This document shows, piece after piece, positions 17,242-24,901 of a stretch of 64,000 nt of DNA. Each line of letters begins with the position of its first letter. Within the stretch, counting starts at the first letter, position 1. The DNA lies in NCBI GenBank assembly GCA_000701945.1, contig KL370840.1, forward strand, positions 1,206,709-1,270,708, in the 5' to 3' direction. The notes beneath the pieces were generated by a model. The model searched no databases, had not been told where the DNA came from, and saw nothing but the letters and a program-made list of their open reading frames with translations. A program made the translations under genes and the position numbers. Source of the DNA: Anaerotruncus sp. MC2020 (GTDB taxonomy: Bacteria > Bacillota > Clostridia > Oscillospirales > Ruminococcaceae).

Positions 17242-17574
17242 CTACTTTCTTATGAATTCCTCGTCCTTGTCAGGTATGCCGCCCTCATCACTGACATATC
17301 GCTCCACCGTCATGTGAAGATCGTATTTGTCCCGAAGCTCTGTTATCTTCTGCATCATGGGCGATGCGTGGTGACGGTCGATAGCCGCCTGATCTGTCCA
17401 TTCATCTATCAGCAGAACAGTTTCCGGATCATCAAATGAAAGATAATATTCATACCGCAAATTGCCGTTCTCATTTCTGATCACATCAACTGTTCCGCTT
17501 GAAGTCATCTCCTCTGCAAAGGCTCTCGCAGAGCCGCTTTTGCCAGTGTATCTGAGATTCACGATAATACTCAT
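17242..17574 (-). CDS. Antibiotic biosynthesis monooxygenase (ABM) domain protein
   Basis: The product has 110 residues. MSIIVNLRYTGKSGSARAFA, then RYEYYLSFDDPETVLLIDEW and DQAAIDRHHASPMMQKI, are the ABM/YgiN ferredoxin-like dimer fold, with the conserved Trp and His-His. YgiN-type enzymes oxidise quinols without a cofactor. The ribosome binding site AAAGGAG precedes the start at 17574, and the gene lies between a flavodoxin and the CMD-cupin gene. Confidence 0.85.
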   Translation of the reverse strand: MSIIVNLRYTGKSGSARAFAEEMTSSGTVDVIRNENGNLRYEYYLSFDDPETVLLIDEWTDQAAIDRHHASPMMQKITELRDKYDLHMTVERYVSDEGGIPDKDEEFIRK

Positions 17575-17589
17575 TGTATGCTCCTTTTA

Positions 17590-18072
17590 TCAGATACCAA
17601 ACGAATTGACCCATTCTTTCAGTTCGCTTACAGAAGCATTTGCGCTGAAACGCTTGCCGTCATTGATGACTGCACTGTCGGACACACTGGGGCGAAGCTC
17701 CTTTGCAGAGTTACCCATTCCGCTTCCGCCGGATGTTGCAAATAAAATGATCGTCTTGCCAGAAAAATCATAGGCTTCAAGGAATGTGTTGATAATAGTA
17801 GGCGCAACATACCACCATATCGGGAAACCAACGAAGATAGTATCGTAGTCAGCGATATTTGCATCTGTATCAGCGATAGCAGGACGGAATGTCTTGTCGT
17901 TCATCTCGACAGAGCTTCTGCTGTTCTTGTCTTGCCAGTTGAGGTCTGCGTTTGTATATGGTACTTCAGGGCGTATCTCATAAAGGTCTGCCGCTGCTGC
18001 TTCTGCAAGTTTTTTTGCCAGTTTAGCGGTCATGCCGCTTGCTGAGAAATATGCTACTAATGTTTTGCTCAT
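17590..18072 (-). CDS. Flavodoxin-like protein
   Basis: The product has 160 residues. MSKTLVAYFSASGMTAKLAK contains the FMN phosphate loop; IFVGFPIWWYVAPTIINTFL and ILFATSGGSGMGNSAKEL complete the flavodoxin_4 signature. It is cytoplasmic, unlike the two exported paralogs upstream, and lies 18 bases after the iron alcohol dehydrogenase in the same operon. Confidence 0.88.
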   Translation of the reverse strand: MSKTLVAYFSASGMTAKLAKKLAEAAAADLYEIRPEVPYTNADLNWQDKNSRSSVEMNDKTFRPAIADTDANIADYDTIFVGFPIWWYVAPTIINTFLEAYDFSGKTIILFATSGGSGMGNSAKELRPSVSDSAVINDGKRFSANASVSELKEWVNSFGI

Positions 18073-18090
18073 AATGATTTCCTCCTGTTC

Positions 18091-19260
18091 TCAGCCCATA
18101 CTTGCTTTCAGTATCTGAATCACTTCGTCACGGTCAAGCACCTTGTAGCCGCCTTCGAGAATGAAAGTTGCATCCGCTATGCCCTCAATCATCTCTTCTG
18201 TTGCACCGAGTTCTTTCAGATTCATAACAAGTCCGATTTCCTTCATCCAGCTTTCCATTGCGGAAAGTCCTTCGTTTGCAAGCTGTTCATCAGTCTTACC
18301 GACACGGGAGATTCCCCAGACCTCAGTTGCAAAACGTGCGAATTTCTTCATACCGTAAGGCATGATATATCTGTAATACGGCAAAGATACCGCAGCCAAA
18401 GTCATACCGTGCGTAGCGTCTGTATAAGCACCAACTGCCTGACCGAGCATATGCACCATCCAGTCCTCAGACTTTCCCTTGCCGACAAGCGTATTCAGCG
18501 CCCATGTAGCTGTCCACATAATGTTGGAACGTGCTTCGTAGTCCTGTGGATTCTCCACAGCGATACGGCTCGCATGGATAAGACCTCTCATAAGTCCCTC
18601 GCTGATATAGTCAGAGGTGTTGTCGTCCTCTCCTGAGAAATACTGCTCGCAAATGTGATTGAAAATATCATAAATGCCTGCGACCATCTGATATTTCGGA
18701 AGTGTCATGGTGTATTTAGGATTGAGAATAGAAAACTTCGGCATTACATCATCACCGAACACATGACCTATCTTCTGCTTGGTGTGGTGGTTTGTGATTA
18801 CTGAGCCGCCGTTCATCTCTGAGCCTGTACCTGTCATAGTCAGTACACAACCTACAGGAATGATGTCACAGTCGGGTTCTTCAAAGCGTATAAAGTATTT
18901 CTCCCACGGATCATCTTTGCAGTTGACAGAAACGGAAACTGCCTTTGAATAGTCGCATACAGAACCACCACCGACAGCAAGGATAAAGTCTGTCTTGTTC
19001 TCACGGGCAATAGCTACGCCCTCGTTCAGCTTGTCGGAAGTCGGGTTCGGCATAACGCCCGATACCTCTGCAACATTCTTGCCGCCCTCTTTCAGAATTG
19101 CTATTATCTCGTCATACAGACCGTTCTTTTTGATAGAACCGCCGCCGTAAACGAACAGGACATTCTGTCCGTAGTTTTTCATCTCATCTTTGAGATAATT
19201 GAGAGATTCTTCTCCGAAATAGAGCTTTGTGGGATTGTGATAACTGAAATTTCCTAACAT
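18091..19260 (-). CDS. Iron-containing alcohol dehydrogenase (butanol dehydrogenase type)
   Basis: The product has 389 residues. MLGNFSYHNPTKLYFGEESL opens a YqhD/BdhA-type enzyme. Visible are the NAD(P) loop (DFILAVGGGSVCDYSKAVSV), TMTGTGSEMNGGSVITNHHT and the metal ligands in GIYDIFNHICEQYF and GAYTDATHGMTLAAV. It reduces aldehydes with NAD(P)H. Placed among flavodoxins and an ABM protein, it probably belongs to a reactive-carbonyl or quinone detoxification set, by inference. Confidence 0.9.
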   Translation of the reverse strand: MLGNFSYHNPTKLYFGEESLNYLKDEMKNYGQNVLFVYGGGSIKKNGLYDEIIAILKEGGKNVAEVSGVMPNPTSDKLNEGVAIARENKTDFILAVGGGSVCDYSKAVSVSVNCKDDPWEKYFIRFEEPDCDIIPVGCVLTMTGTGSEMNGGSVITNHHTKQKIGHVFGDDVMPKFSILNPKYTMTLPKYQMVAGIYDIFNHICEQYFSGEDDNTSDYISEGLMRGLIHASRIAVENPQDYEARSNIMWTATWALNTLVGKGKSEDWMVHMLGQAVGAYTDATHGMTLAAVSLPYYRYIMPYGMKKFARFATEVWGISRVGKTDEQLANEGLSAMESWMKEIGLVMNLKELGATEEMIEGIADATFILEGGYKVLDRDEVIQILKASMG

Positions 19261-19283
19261 GATGAATATCTCCGTTTTATGTT

Positions 19284-19997
19284 TTATTTATTCAAATTAA
19301 GTGTATCGTACCACTCTTTTACTTCATCTTCTGACGCTCCCGCAGGAAAACGTCTGCCTTCAAGCTGAGTTCCGATAGTTACAAGTTCCGAGATGTTTTT
19401 CTCACTTGTACTGATACCGCTGCTGCCAGACGTGCAGAACGGGATAACTGTTTTCTCTGAGAAATCATAGCTTTCAAGGAAGGTGTCTATAATGCGTGGT
19501 TCCTGTCCCCACCATATTGGGAAGCCGAGGAATATTGTATCATAGCTGTCAATGGAAGAAATAGGATCAACTATCTCAGGACGTACTGATTTATCATTCT
19601 GCTCCTGATTAGCACGGCAGGAAGCGTTATTGTATTCAATGTCCTCGTCCGTGTAAGGTACAGCCGCTTCGATAACATAGCTGTCAGCATTTGTAATGTT
19701 TATCAGATACTCTGCTATCTTTTCAGTGTTTCCTGTGCGTGAGAAGTAAACTACAAGAGTATTGCTCTCTGTGCTATCGGTTGCTTCTGCTGTTGCGTTG
19801 TTTTCCACTGTAACTTCGGGAGTAGTTTTATCTTCTTTCGTCGTAGCTGTTGTAGTTGTATCCGTTGTCTGTTCCTGCTGTGTGGTTGTTACCTGCTGTG
19901 ATGATTGGTTGTTGCTATCTGAACTTCCACAAGCTGTAAACGATACTAAGCAAGTACCTGTAATAATAGAAAGCAGTATTTTACTTGTGATATTCAT
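19284..19997 (-). CDS. Flavodoxin lipoprotein
   Basis: The product has 237 residues. A lipoprotein signal (MNITSKILLSIITGTCLVSF, lipobox TACGSS) and a 60-residue Thr/Gln-rich linker (TTTQQEQTTDTTTTATTKED) precede a flavodoxin domain from about residue 78 (LVVYFSRTGNTEKIAEYL, IFLGFPIWWGQEPRIIDTFL, SGSSGISTSEKNI). It is about 80 percent identical in the core to the next protein upstream. Anchored outside the membrane, it would need an extracytoplasmic FMN and electron source. The ApbE-type gene remnant at 10.3 kb is a hint but not part of this operon. Confidence 0.87.
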   Translation of the reverse strand: MNITSKILLSIITGTCLVSFTACGSSDSNNQSSQQVTTTQQEQTTDTTTTATTKEDKTTPEVTVENNATAEATDSTESNTLVVYFSRTGNTEKIAEYLINITNADSYVIEAAVPYTDEDIEYNNASCRANQEQNDKSVRPEIVDPISSIDSYDTIFLGFPIWWGQEPRIIDTFLESYDFSEKTVIPFCTSGSSGISTSEKNISELVTIGTQLEGRRFPAGASEDEVKEWYDTLNLNK

Positions 19998-20012
19998 TAA
20001 CGAGTTCTCCTT

Positions 20013-21152
20013 TTATGATATTGAAAGTGAAACCGTGACATCTCCGTCACCGAGCAAGGTTTTCAGTTCTTCCTGTGTGATATTATTGATGTGACCAAGC
20101 TTTGTGAAATCCCATGTATTCTCGGCGTAATATATTGTGATCTTGTTACCCTGATACAGAATAATGTCACCCGGTACTGTTGTGATCTTTTCATCATTTT
20201 TCGGTAAACTTTGAGGAAGATTGCCGACCTTTTCAAAATTGCCGTAATCGCTCATATCTACGGTAATATTGCCTTGCTTCAAAAGTTCTGTCAAAGCCTG
20301 AGCCGAGCTGTTATCTTCAAGAGTTGCTGTAAGCTCCGTACCATTTACTGATATTTTCAGCTTATTGTCAGTTTTTTCATCGTTTAGCGGTAGTGTATCA
20401 TACCATGCTTTCACATCTTCCTTTGTGGCAATCGCAGGGAAACGCCTGCCTTCAAGCTGATTTCCGATTGGCACAAGAGCCTTGATATTCTTCTCACTTG
20501 TGGCAATTCCACTGCTTGCAGATGTACAGAACGGAATAACGGTCTTATCCGAGAAATCATAACTTTCAAGGAATGTATCAATAATGCGAGGCTCCTGTCC
20601 CCACCAAATTGGATAACCGAGGAAAATAGTATCATAGCTGTCGATAGAAGCTATCGGGTTTGCTATCTCAGGACGAACCGACTTGTCGTTCTGTTCTTTG
20701 TTGGCGCGGCAGTTATCGTCCTGATATTTTATGTCCGCATCGCTGTAAGGCACAGCCGCCTCGATAACATAGCTGTCTGCATTTGTAATGTCTATCAGGT
20801 ATTCAGCGATTTTCTCAGTGTTTCCGGTACGCGAGAAGTAGATAACAAGTGTATCATTGTCATAAGCGGTATTCGGATTTTTCAAAACTTCACGCCTCAT
20901 CAGGCAGAGGTCATATACGTCCCAGCGGTCATCACCGTTCAAATCATAAGGCTTTCCTGTCAGATCTTCTTCCACAGGCTCAGCAAGAATGAAGCCCTGC
21001 AAATTTCGTACATCCTGAATCGTATATGTTGTCTTTTCTGTCGCAGCTGAAAAAGCGTCGGCATCTGCTGATGTTTTTATCGTACCACTTGTTGTCATCA
21101 TAGCTGATACAGCGATAACTGTTGATGCAAGTATAGAAATCAGCTTATTCAT
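20013..21152 (-). CDS. Secreted protein: dockerin half-repeat, flavodoxin and cyclophilin-like domains
   Basis: The product has 379 residues. The start is ATG 21152 (MNKLISILASTVIAVSAMMT) behind GGAGG, overlapping the stop of the 81-residue gene. After the signal peptide, about 60-85 contains one dockerin-type Ca loop (DLNGDDRWDVYDLCLMRREV). About 95-255 is a flavodoxin domain (LVIYFSRTGNTEKIAEYL, GYPIWWGQEPRIID). The last 115 residues (KISVNGTELTATLEDNSSAQ, PGDIILYQGNKITIYYAENT, HINNITQEEL) match the cyclophilin-like fold found fused to flavodoxins. An exported flavoprotein that may dock on a scaffold is an unusual combination. Confidence 0.85.
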   Translation of the reverse strand: MNKLISILASTVIAVSAMMTTSGTIKTSADADAFSAATEKTTYTIQDVRNLQGFILAEPVEEDLTGKPYDLNGDDRWDVYDLCLMRREVLKNPNTAYDNDTLVIYFSRTGNTEKIAEYLIDITNADSYVIEAAVPYSDADIKYQDDNCRANKEQNDKSVRPEIANPIASIDSYDTIFLGYPIWWGQEPRIIDTFLESYDFSDKTVIPFCTSASSGIATSEKNIKALVPIGNQLEGRRFPAIATKEDVKAWYDTLPLNDEKTDNKLKISVNGTELTATLEDNSSAQALTELLKQGNITVDMSDYGNFEKVGNLPQSLPKNDEKITTVPGDIILYQGNKITIYYAENTWDFTKLGHINNITQEELKTLLGDGDVTVSLSIS

Positions 21153-21394
21153 AAAGCACCTCCGTGTTCTATGTTCCATATGAGGTTATCGAGCTTATCA
21201 AGCACAGCCTGTTCCTTGTGTATCGTATCGAGCAGAGCTTTCCGTGTTTTACGCAGGATACGAACCTTTTCGGCACAGCAACAGTTGTTCTCACAGCGTT
21301 TGAGGAATGACTCAACCTCTTCATCTGTCATACCTGAGCTTTTCAGTAAGTCGGCAAGCTCCTTATTGGTTATTTCGGGTATTGTCACCTTCAT
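21149..21394 (-). CDS. Small coiled-coil protein of unknown function
   Basis: The product has 81 residues. MKVTIPEITNKELADLLKSS, then a NCCCAEKVRILRKTRKALLD stretch and a helical C-terminus (TIHKEQAVLDKLDNLIWNIE). The helix resembles the dimerisation helix of MerR regulators, but no DNA-binding domain is present. GGAGGTG precedes the ATG at 21394. It is the first gene of the redox operon and its stop overlaps the next start, so it is probably translated with it. The three adjacent Cys could bind metal or sense redox state. No known family recognised. Confidence 0.6.
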   Translation of the reverse strand: MKVTIPEITNKELADLLKSSGMTDEEVESFLKRCENNCCCAEKVRILRKTRKALLDTIHKEQAVLDKLDNLIWNIEHGGAL

Positions 21395-21419
21395 TCGATC
21401 ACCTCCGCAAAAAACAAAA

Positions 21420-21444
21420 GAGTACAGGTTTATGTCCTGTACTC
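21420..21444. promoter_or_regulatory. 25-base palindrome at the operon start site
   Basis: GAGTACAGG and CCTGTACTC are perfect inverted repeats with a seven-base centre, starting right after the -10 (21445-21450) of the minus-strand promoter. A T-rich run follows on the minus strand (21419-21408). It may be a repressor operator or a leader terminator; position favours an operator, the T run a terminator. Confidence 0.65.
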
Positions 21445-21473
21445 AGTATAACATATATTTCTCAATATGTAAA
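21445..21473 (-). promoter_or_regulatory. Promoter of the redox operon
   Basis: On the minus strand TTTACA (21473-21468) and TATACT (21450-21445) are 17 bases apart, in the 90-base gap between the LysR gene and the 81-residue gene. Confidence 0.75.
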
Positions 21474-21484
21474 ATGCTTATATT

Positions 21485-22372
21485 TCATACTTTGGTATGC
21501 TCGGAATGTATACTTTTGATGTATTCAAGGAATTTGCCTGTCGCACCTGCATATGGGCTCAGCTTCTTCCAAGCAAGTACCGATGTCATGGAAAGCTCTG
21601 GCTTCAGCGGACGGAACGCGAAACGTGCAGGATCAAACATATCCACAGCACCTTCTACACACATAACACAGGCTATACCACGTTCTGCAAGAGGTGCGGC
21701 ATTGTCGATAAGATTCATGGTCGCAACTACGTCAAGCTCTGAAACGGGGTATTTCAACCATTCTTCTATCTCTCCGCGCAGAGCATTACGGCTCGTCACC
21801 ACAAGAGGGAGCTCTCTGAGTTGTTGCCGTGTGATAGCCTTCTCGGACGAAAGTCGATGATTCGCAGGAAGAAGAACGCCCCATACTTCCTTAGTCGGAA
21901 GACGCAAATAATCGAACTTCTCTATATCTATCGGCTCCAACAGGAACCCGAAGTCAAGCAGACCGTGTTCAAGCCTTTCCTTAATAAGGTCGGCTGTTCC
22001 TGTAATTATCTCAAAACTCACAAGCGGATAGCGTTCACGGAAATGCTCTATCAGTTCAGGAAGTATACTTGCGGCTTTCAGTCCGCCGCTACCTACGGAG
22101 ATAACTCCGCTGATTTCCTCCTGTTCACGGAACTCACTGTCTATCTTGTTCATCAGCGACACAACTTCCTCTGCACGTCTGCGGAGCATAACGCCCGAAT
22201 CGGTCAGCGTGAGTCGCTTGCCTCTGATGAATAACGTTGTGTGAAGCTCGTCCTCAAGCTCCTTCATCTGACGGCTGAGTGTTGGTTGTGTCACATGAAG
22301 TACCTCGGCGGCTCTTGATATGTTCTCCTCACGGACTACCGTCAGGAAATATTCCAGTAATCGCAGTTCCAT
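21485..22372 (-). CDS. LysR-family transcriptional regulator
   Basis: The product has 295 residues. The start is MELRLLEYFLTVVREENISR (22372), preceded by a GGGGGG run. The N-terminal HTH reads ISRAAEVLHVTQPTLSRQMK. The effector domain starts at about residue 90 (ISGVISVGSGGLKAASILPE, FGFLLEPIDIEKFDYLRLPT). LysR proteins usually activate a neighbouring operon in response to a small ligand. This one lies upstream and codirectional with the redox operon, separated from it by a promoter and palindrome. Confidence 0.9.
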   Translation of the reverse strand: MELRLLEYFLTVVREENISRAAEVLHVTQPTLSRQMKELEDELHTTLFIRGKRLTLTDSGVMLRRRAEEVVSLMNKIDSEFREQEEISGVISVGSGGLKAASILPELIEHFRERYPLVSFEIITGTADLIKERLEHGLLDFGFLLEPIDIEKFDYLRLPTKEVWGVLLPANHRLSSEKAITRQQLRELPLVVTSRNALRGEIEEWLKYPVSELDVVATMNLIDNAAPLAERGIACVMCVEGAVDMFDPARFAFRPLKPELSMTSVLAWKKLSPYAGATGKFLEYIKSIHSEHTKV

Positions 22373-22406
22373 TGGTTCGCCCCCCTTGTAAGCGGTATAT
22401 AGGCTA

Positions 22407-22435
22407 ATTATACCATACAACAAGCAAAAGGTCAA
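22407..22435 (-). promoter_or_regulatory. Promoter of the lysR gene
   Basis: Minus-strand TTGACC (22435-22430) and TATAAT (22412-22407) have a 17-base spacer. Confidence 0.75.
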
Positions 22436-22440
22436 TCGAA

Positions 22441-22590
22441 TCATCTGCACTTCTCAGGCGATGACAAAACTCCGAAGACGCGCAATGTGGAGGGCGACAA
22501 AAAAGCCCATAAAATCGAGCTTTTCGGGATATCCTATGCGCCTGCGTTGGTGGAAGGCTGCTCAGGCTGCTATCGCTGACAAGAAGTAAT
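22441..22590 (+). pseudogene. 3' remnant of an unidentified gene, frameshifted
   Basis: Plus-strand codons read HLHFSGDDKTPKTRNVEGD, then HKIELFGISYAPA, and after a +1 shift WWKAAQAAIADKK with TAA at 22588-22590. The tail resembles the C-terminal fragment near 9340-9375 (YAAQAAISEKK), so both probably derive from one gene family. No start is present. The family was not recognised. Confidence 0.5.
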
Positions 22591-22622
22591 TCTTTCGGAA
22601 AAGGTAACATAAAACAGACAAA

Positions 22623-22662
22623 AGTTCTCACTGCTTCAGCTGTGGGAACTATTTTGCTTTGC
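22623..22662 (+). terminator. Intrinsic terminator
   Basis: AGTTCTCAC pairs with GTGGGAACT (one G-T) around ten bases, followed by a T-rich tract. Confidence 0.75.
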
Positions 22663-22767
22663 TTTTTATTCATTTCGTGATAAAATTATAAAAAGTTAAG
22701 GCGGTTTTGTGCAATGACCATGCTGTATTCGCAGTTTCACAATCCCGTCACATAATACTCCACCAAA

Positions 22768-22832
22768 TTCCACAGTAAAAGGCTGAGATTCCACTTTCGT
22801 TCCATTTTATCTTCAAATACCTGCGATATAAT
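22768..22832 (+). promoter_or_regulatory. Promoter with three TTCCA direct repeats
   Basis: TTCCA at 22768, 22789 and 22800 (spacing 21 and 11) and TATAAT at 22827-22832, with the third repeat covering the -35 position. The layout is identical to the one upstream of the gene at 9723. Confidence 0.68.
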
Positions 22833-22878
22833 ACAACCATAGAAACAAAACACTCCCACAACGAAAGGAAGAATCACT

Positions 22879-24156
22879 ATGAAAAATACATATTTACTCG
22901 CATTTGCACTTACAGCAGCTGCAGCGGCGGCTATGACGAGCTGCGGAAGCAATATCGCAGTCAATGAGAATACATCGGCGGACGCAGTGACCTCCGTGTC
23001 GGAGAGTGCTGAGGCTGTAGAAAAGTCAGATAAAACATCTCCCGAGAGCACCGACTCCACTGAGATAAATCAGCTTTCAAACGAGGCTCAGGGAACCACA
23101 TACACCAAGCGCGACCTCGAGCAGACTGCGGATACAAGCGAAGCACAGCGCATAACAGCTTCCGACAACAAGACCGTCAGCATCACCGAGGAAGGCGTGT
23201 ACGTGATAAGCGGCAACGCTGAAAACTTCACTGTAAAAGTTGATGCGGACGAGCAGGCAAAGGTTCAGCTCGTGCTCGACGGCGTTGACATCGAAAACGA
23301 GGACTTCCCCGCGATATACGTGCTCTCGGCGGACAAGGTGTTCGTGACCACCACAGACAGCGACAACAGCCTCACAGTCAGCGGAGAGTTCACATCTGAC
23401 GGCGAGAACAACACGGACGCAGTTATCTACTCCAAGGACGACCTCGTGCTCAACGGCACAGGCACGCTCAATGTGACCTCGAATTACGGCAACGGTATCA
23501 CCTGCAAGGACGATATGAAGATAACAGGCGGTACATACAACGTAAAATCGGCGCTCGACGCATTCGAGGCAAACGATTCCATCTCGATAAGCGACGGAAC
23601 GTTCAATATCGCCACAAACAAGGACGGCTTCCACTGCGAGAACGACGAGACTGAGGGAACTATCACCATCTCAGGCGGCACGTTTACCATAAACGGCATG
23701 AGCGACGGCATACAGGCTTGCGCAGTTCTTCAGATAGACGGCGGCGACTTCGATATCACAGCGTCCGAGGGACTCGAGGCTACATACGTCCTCATCAACG
23801 ACGGAAATATCAGCATCTCCGCGAGCGACGACGGCATAAACGGCTCGAATAAGAGTTCGGCGGCAGGAACTCCCGCTGTAGAGATAAACGGCGGCAGTGT
23901 GACTATCACAATGAGCGGCGGCGATGTTGACGCGATAGACGTCAACGGAAACATAACCGTTTCGGGCGGCACGATAGATATCTCCTACCCTCAGCAGGGA
24001 CCCTCCGAGGCATTCGACTATGACGGCACCGCGACCTATAACGGCGGCACGATAATCATCAACGGCTCGCAGGTCGACTCTATCCCGCAGTCCTCCATGA
24101 TGGGCGGCGGATTCGGAGGAGGCTTCGGCGGCGGCGGACGCGGCGGCAGATTCTGA
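22879..24156 (+). CDS. Beta-helix carbohydrate-binding-type lipoprotein (Cthe_2159-like)
   Basis: The product has 425 residues. ATG 22879 lies behind GAAAGGAAG. The lipoprotein signal is MKNTYLLAFALTAAAAAAMT followed by SCGSN. Residues about 75-400 are right-handed beta-helix strands with repeated GGTF/SDG turns (GTITISGGTFTINGMSDGIQ, EGLEATYVLINDGNISISAS, GNITVSGGTIDISYP). The end is Gly-rich (MMGGGFGGGFGGGGRGGRF). Cthe_2159 of Clostridium thermocellum binds polygalacturonic acid and cellulose with Ca ions, so a pectin or cellulose adhesin is the likely role. It precedes a two-component system. Confidence 0.85.
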   Translation: MKNTYLLAFALTAAAAAAMTSCGSNIAVNENTSADAVTSVSESAEAVEKSDKTSPESTDSTEINQLSNEAQGTTYTKRDLEQTADTSEAQRITASDNKTVSITEEGVYVISGNAENFTVKVDADEQAKVQLVLDGVDIENEDFPAIYVLSADKVFVTTTDSDNSLTVSGEFTSDGENNTDAVIYSKDDLVLNGTGTLNVTSNYGNGITCKDDMKITGGTYNVKSALDAFEANDSISISDGTFNIATNKDGFHCENDETEGTITISGGTFTINGMSDGIQACAVLQIDGGDFDITASEGLEATYVLINDGNISISASDDGINGSNKSSAAGTPAVEINGGSVTITMSGGDVDAIDVNGNITVSGGTIDISYPQQGPSEAFDYDGTATYNGGTIIINGSQVDSIPQSSMMGGGFGGGFGGGGRGGRF

Positions 24157-24159
24157 TGA

Positions 24160-24188
24160 AAAAGCGCTCTTTACAAAAGGGCGCTTTT
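24160..24188 (+). terminator. Intrinsic terminator after the beta-helix gene
   Basis: AAAAGCGCTCTTT and AAAGGGCGCTTTT form a 13-pair stem (one G-T) with an ACA loop. The promoter of the response regulator overlaps it. Confidence 0.75.
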
Positions 24189-24198
24189 CAGGTATAAT
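24170..24198 (+). promoter_or_regulatory. Promoter of the two-component operon
   Basis: TTTACA (24170-24175), 17-base spacer, TATAAT (24193-24198). The spacer is the 3' arm of the terminator hairpin. Confidence 0.7.
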
Positions 24199-24226
24199 AA
24201 TTATAATAATTTCGCGGAGGTGTACC

Positions 24227-24901
24227 ATGCCGAAGATTCTTATAGTTGACGATGAACCGAATATAGTCACCCTCATAAGCCGCTATGTTCAGCGAGAGGG
24301 ATATGATATCGTCACCGCTTCCAACGGACGCGAAGCCATAGACAAGTGCAAAAACGAGGATTTCGACGTCATCGTCATGGACGTGATGATGCCCGATACA
24401 GACGGCTTTACAGCCTGCAAAAAGATAAAGGAGTTCAAGGATATCCCCGTGATAATGCTGTCCGCAAGGGGCACGGAGTTCGACAAGCTATTCGGCTTTG
24501 AGGTCGGCGTGGACGACTACGTAACGAAGCCATTCTCGCCTATGGAGCTTATAGCGCGCATCAAGGTAAAACTGAGCTATGGCAGGGCGGCAGAGCAGAA
24601 GTCCGACAGCGGACGGCTCACGGCGGGCGGTATCGAGATAGACACGCTCGGACTGACGGTCACTGTCGACGGCAAAAAGGCTGACCTGACCGCTAAGGAA
24701 TATGCGCTGCTGCTCCTGCTCGTGAAAAACAAGGGCATCGTGCTCTCGCGCGACCGCATACTCAACGAGGTGTGGGGCTACGACAGCTTCGGAGTCGACC
24801 GCACAGTCGACTGGCAGATAAAGCTGCTCCGCGGAAAGCTCGGAGCATACCGCGACAGCATAAAGACCGTGCGAGGGGTGGGATACAAATTTGAAGCGTA
24901 A
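24227..24901 (+). CDS. OmpR/PhoB-family response regulator
   Basis: The product has 224 residues. The receiver domain (about 1-118) has ILIVDDEPNIVTLI, the phospho-acceptor Asp in DVIVMDVMMPDTDG, Ser/Thr in VIMLSARGTEFDKL and Lys in DDYVTKPFSPMELI. The winged-helix DNA-binding domain (about 125-224) has KEYALLLLLVKNKGIVLSRD, VDRTVDWQIKLLRGKL and the RGVGYKFEA end. The ribosome binding site is GGAGG. The TTCCA repeats upstream of both beta-helix genes are plausible binding sites. Confidence 0.93.
   Translation: MPKILIVDDEPNIVTLISRYVQREGYDIVTASNGREAIDKCKNEDFDVIVMDVMMPDTDGFTACKKIKEFKDIPVIMLSARGTEFDKLFGFEVGVDDYVTKPFSPMELIARIKVKLSYGRAAEQKSDSGRLTAGGIEIDTLGLTVTVDGKKADLTAKEYALLLLLVKNKGIVLSRDRILNEVWGYDSFGVDRTVDWQIKLLRGKLGAYRDSIKTVRGVGYKFEA

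Noticed and set aside
23077..24276. Minus-strand frames opposite the beta-helix gene
   Set aside because: Shadows of a repetitive, Gly-rich coding sequence; no start signals.
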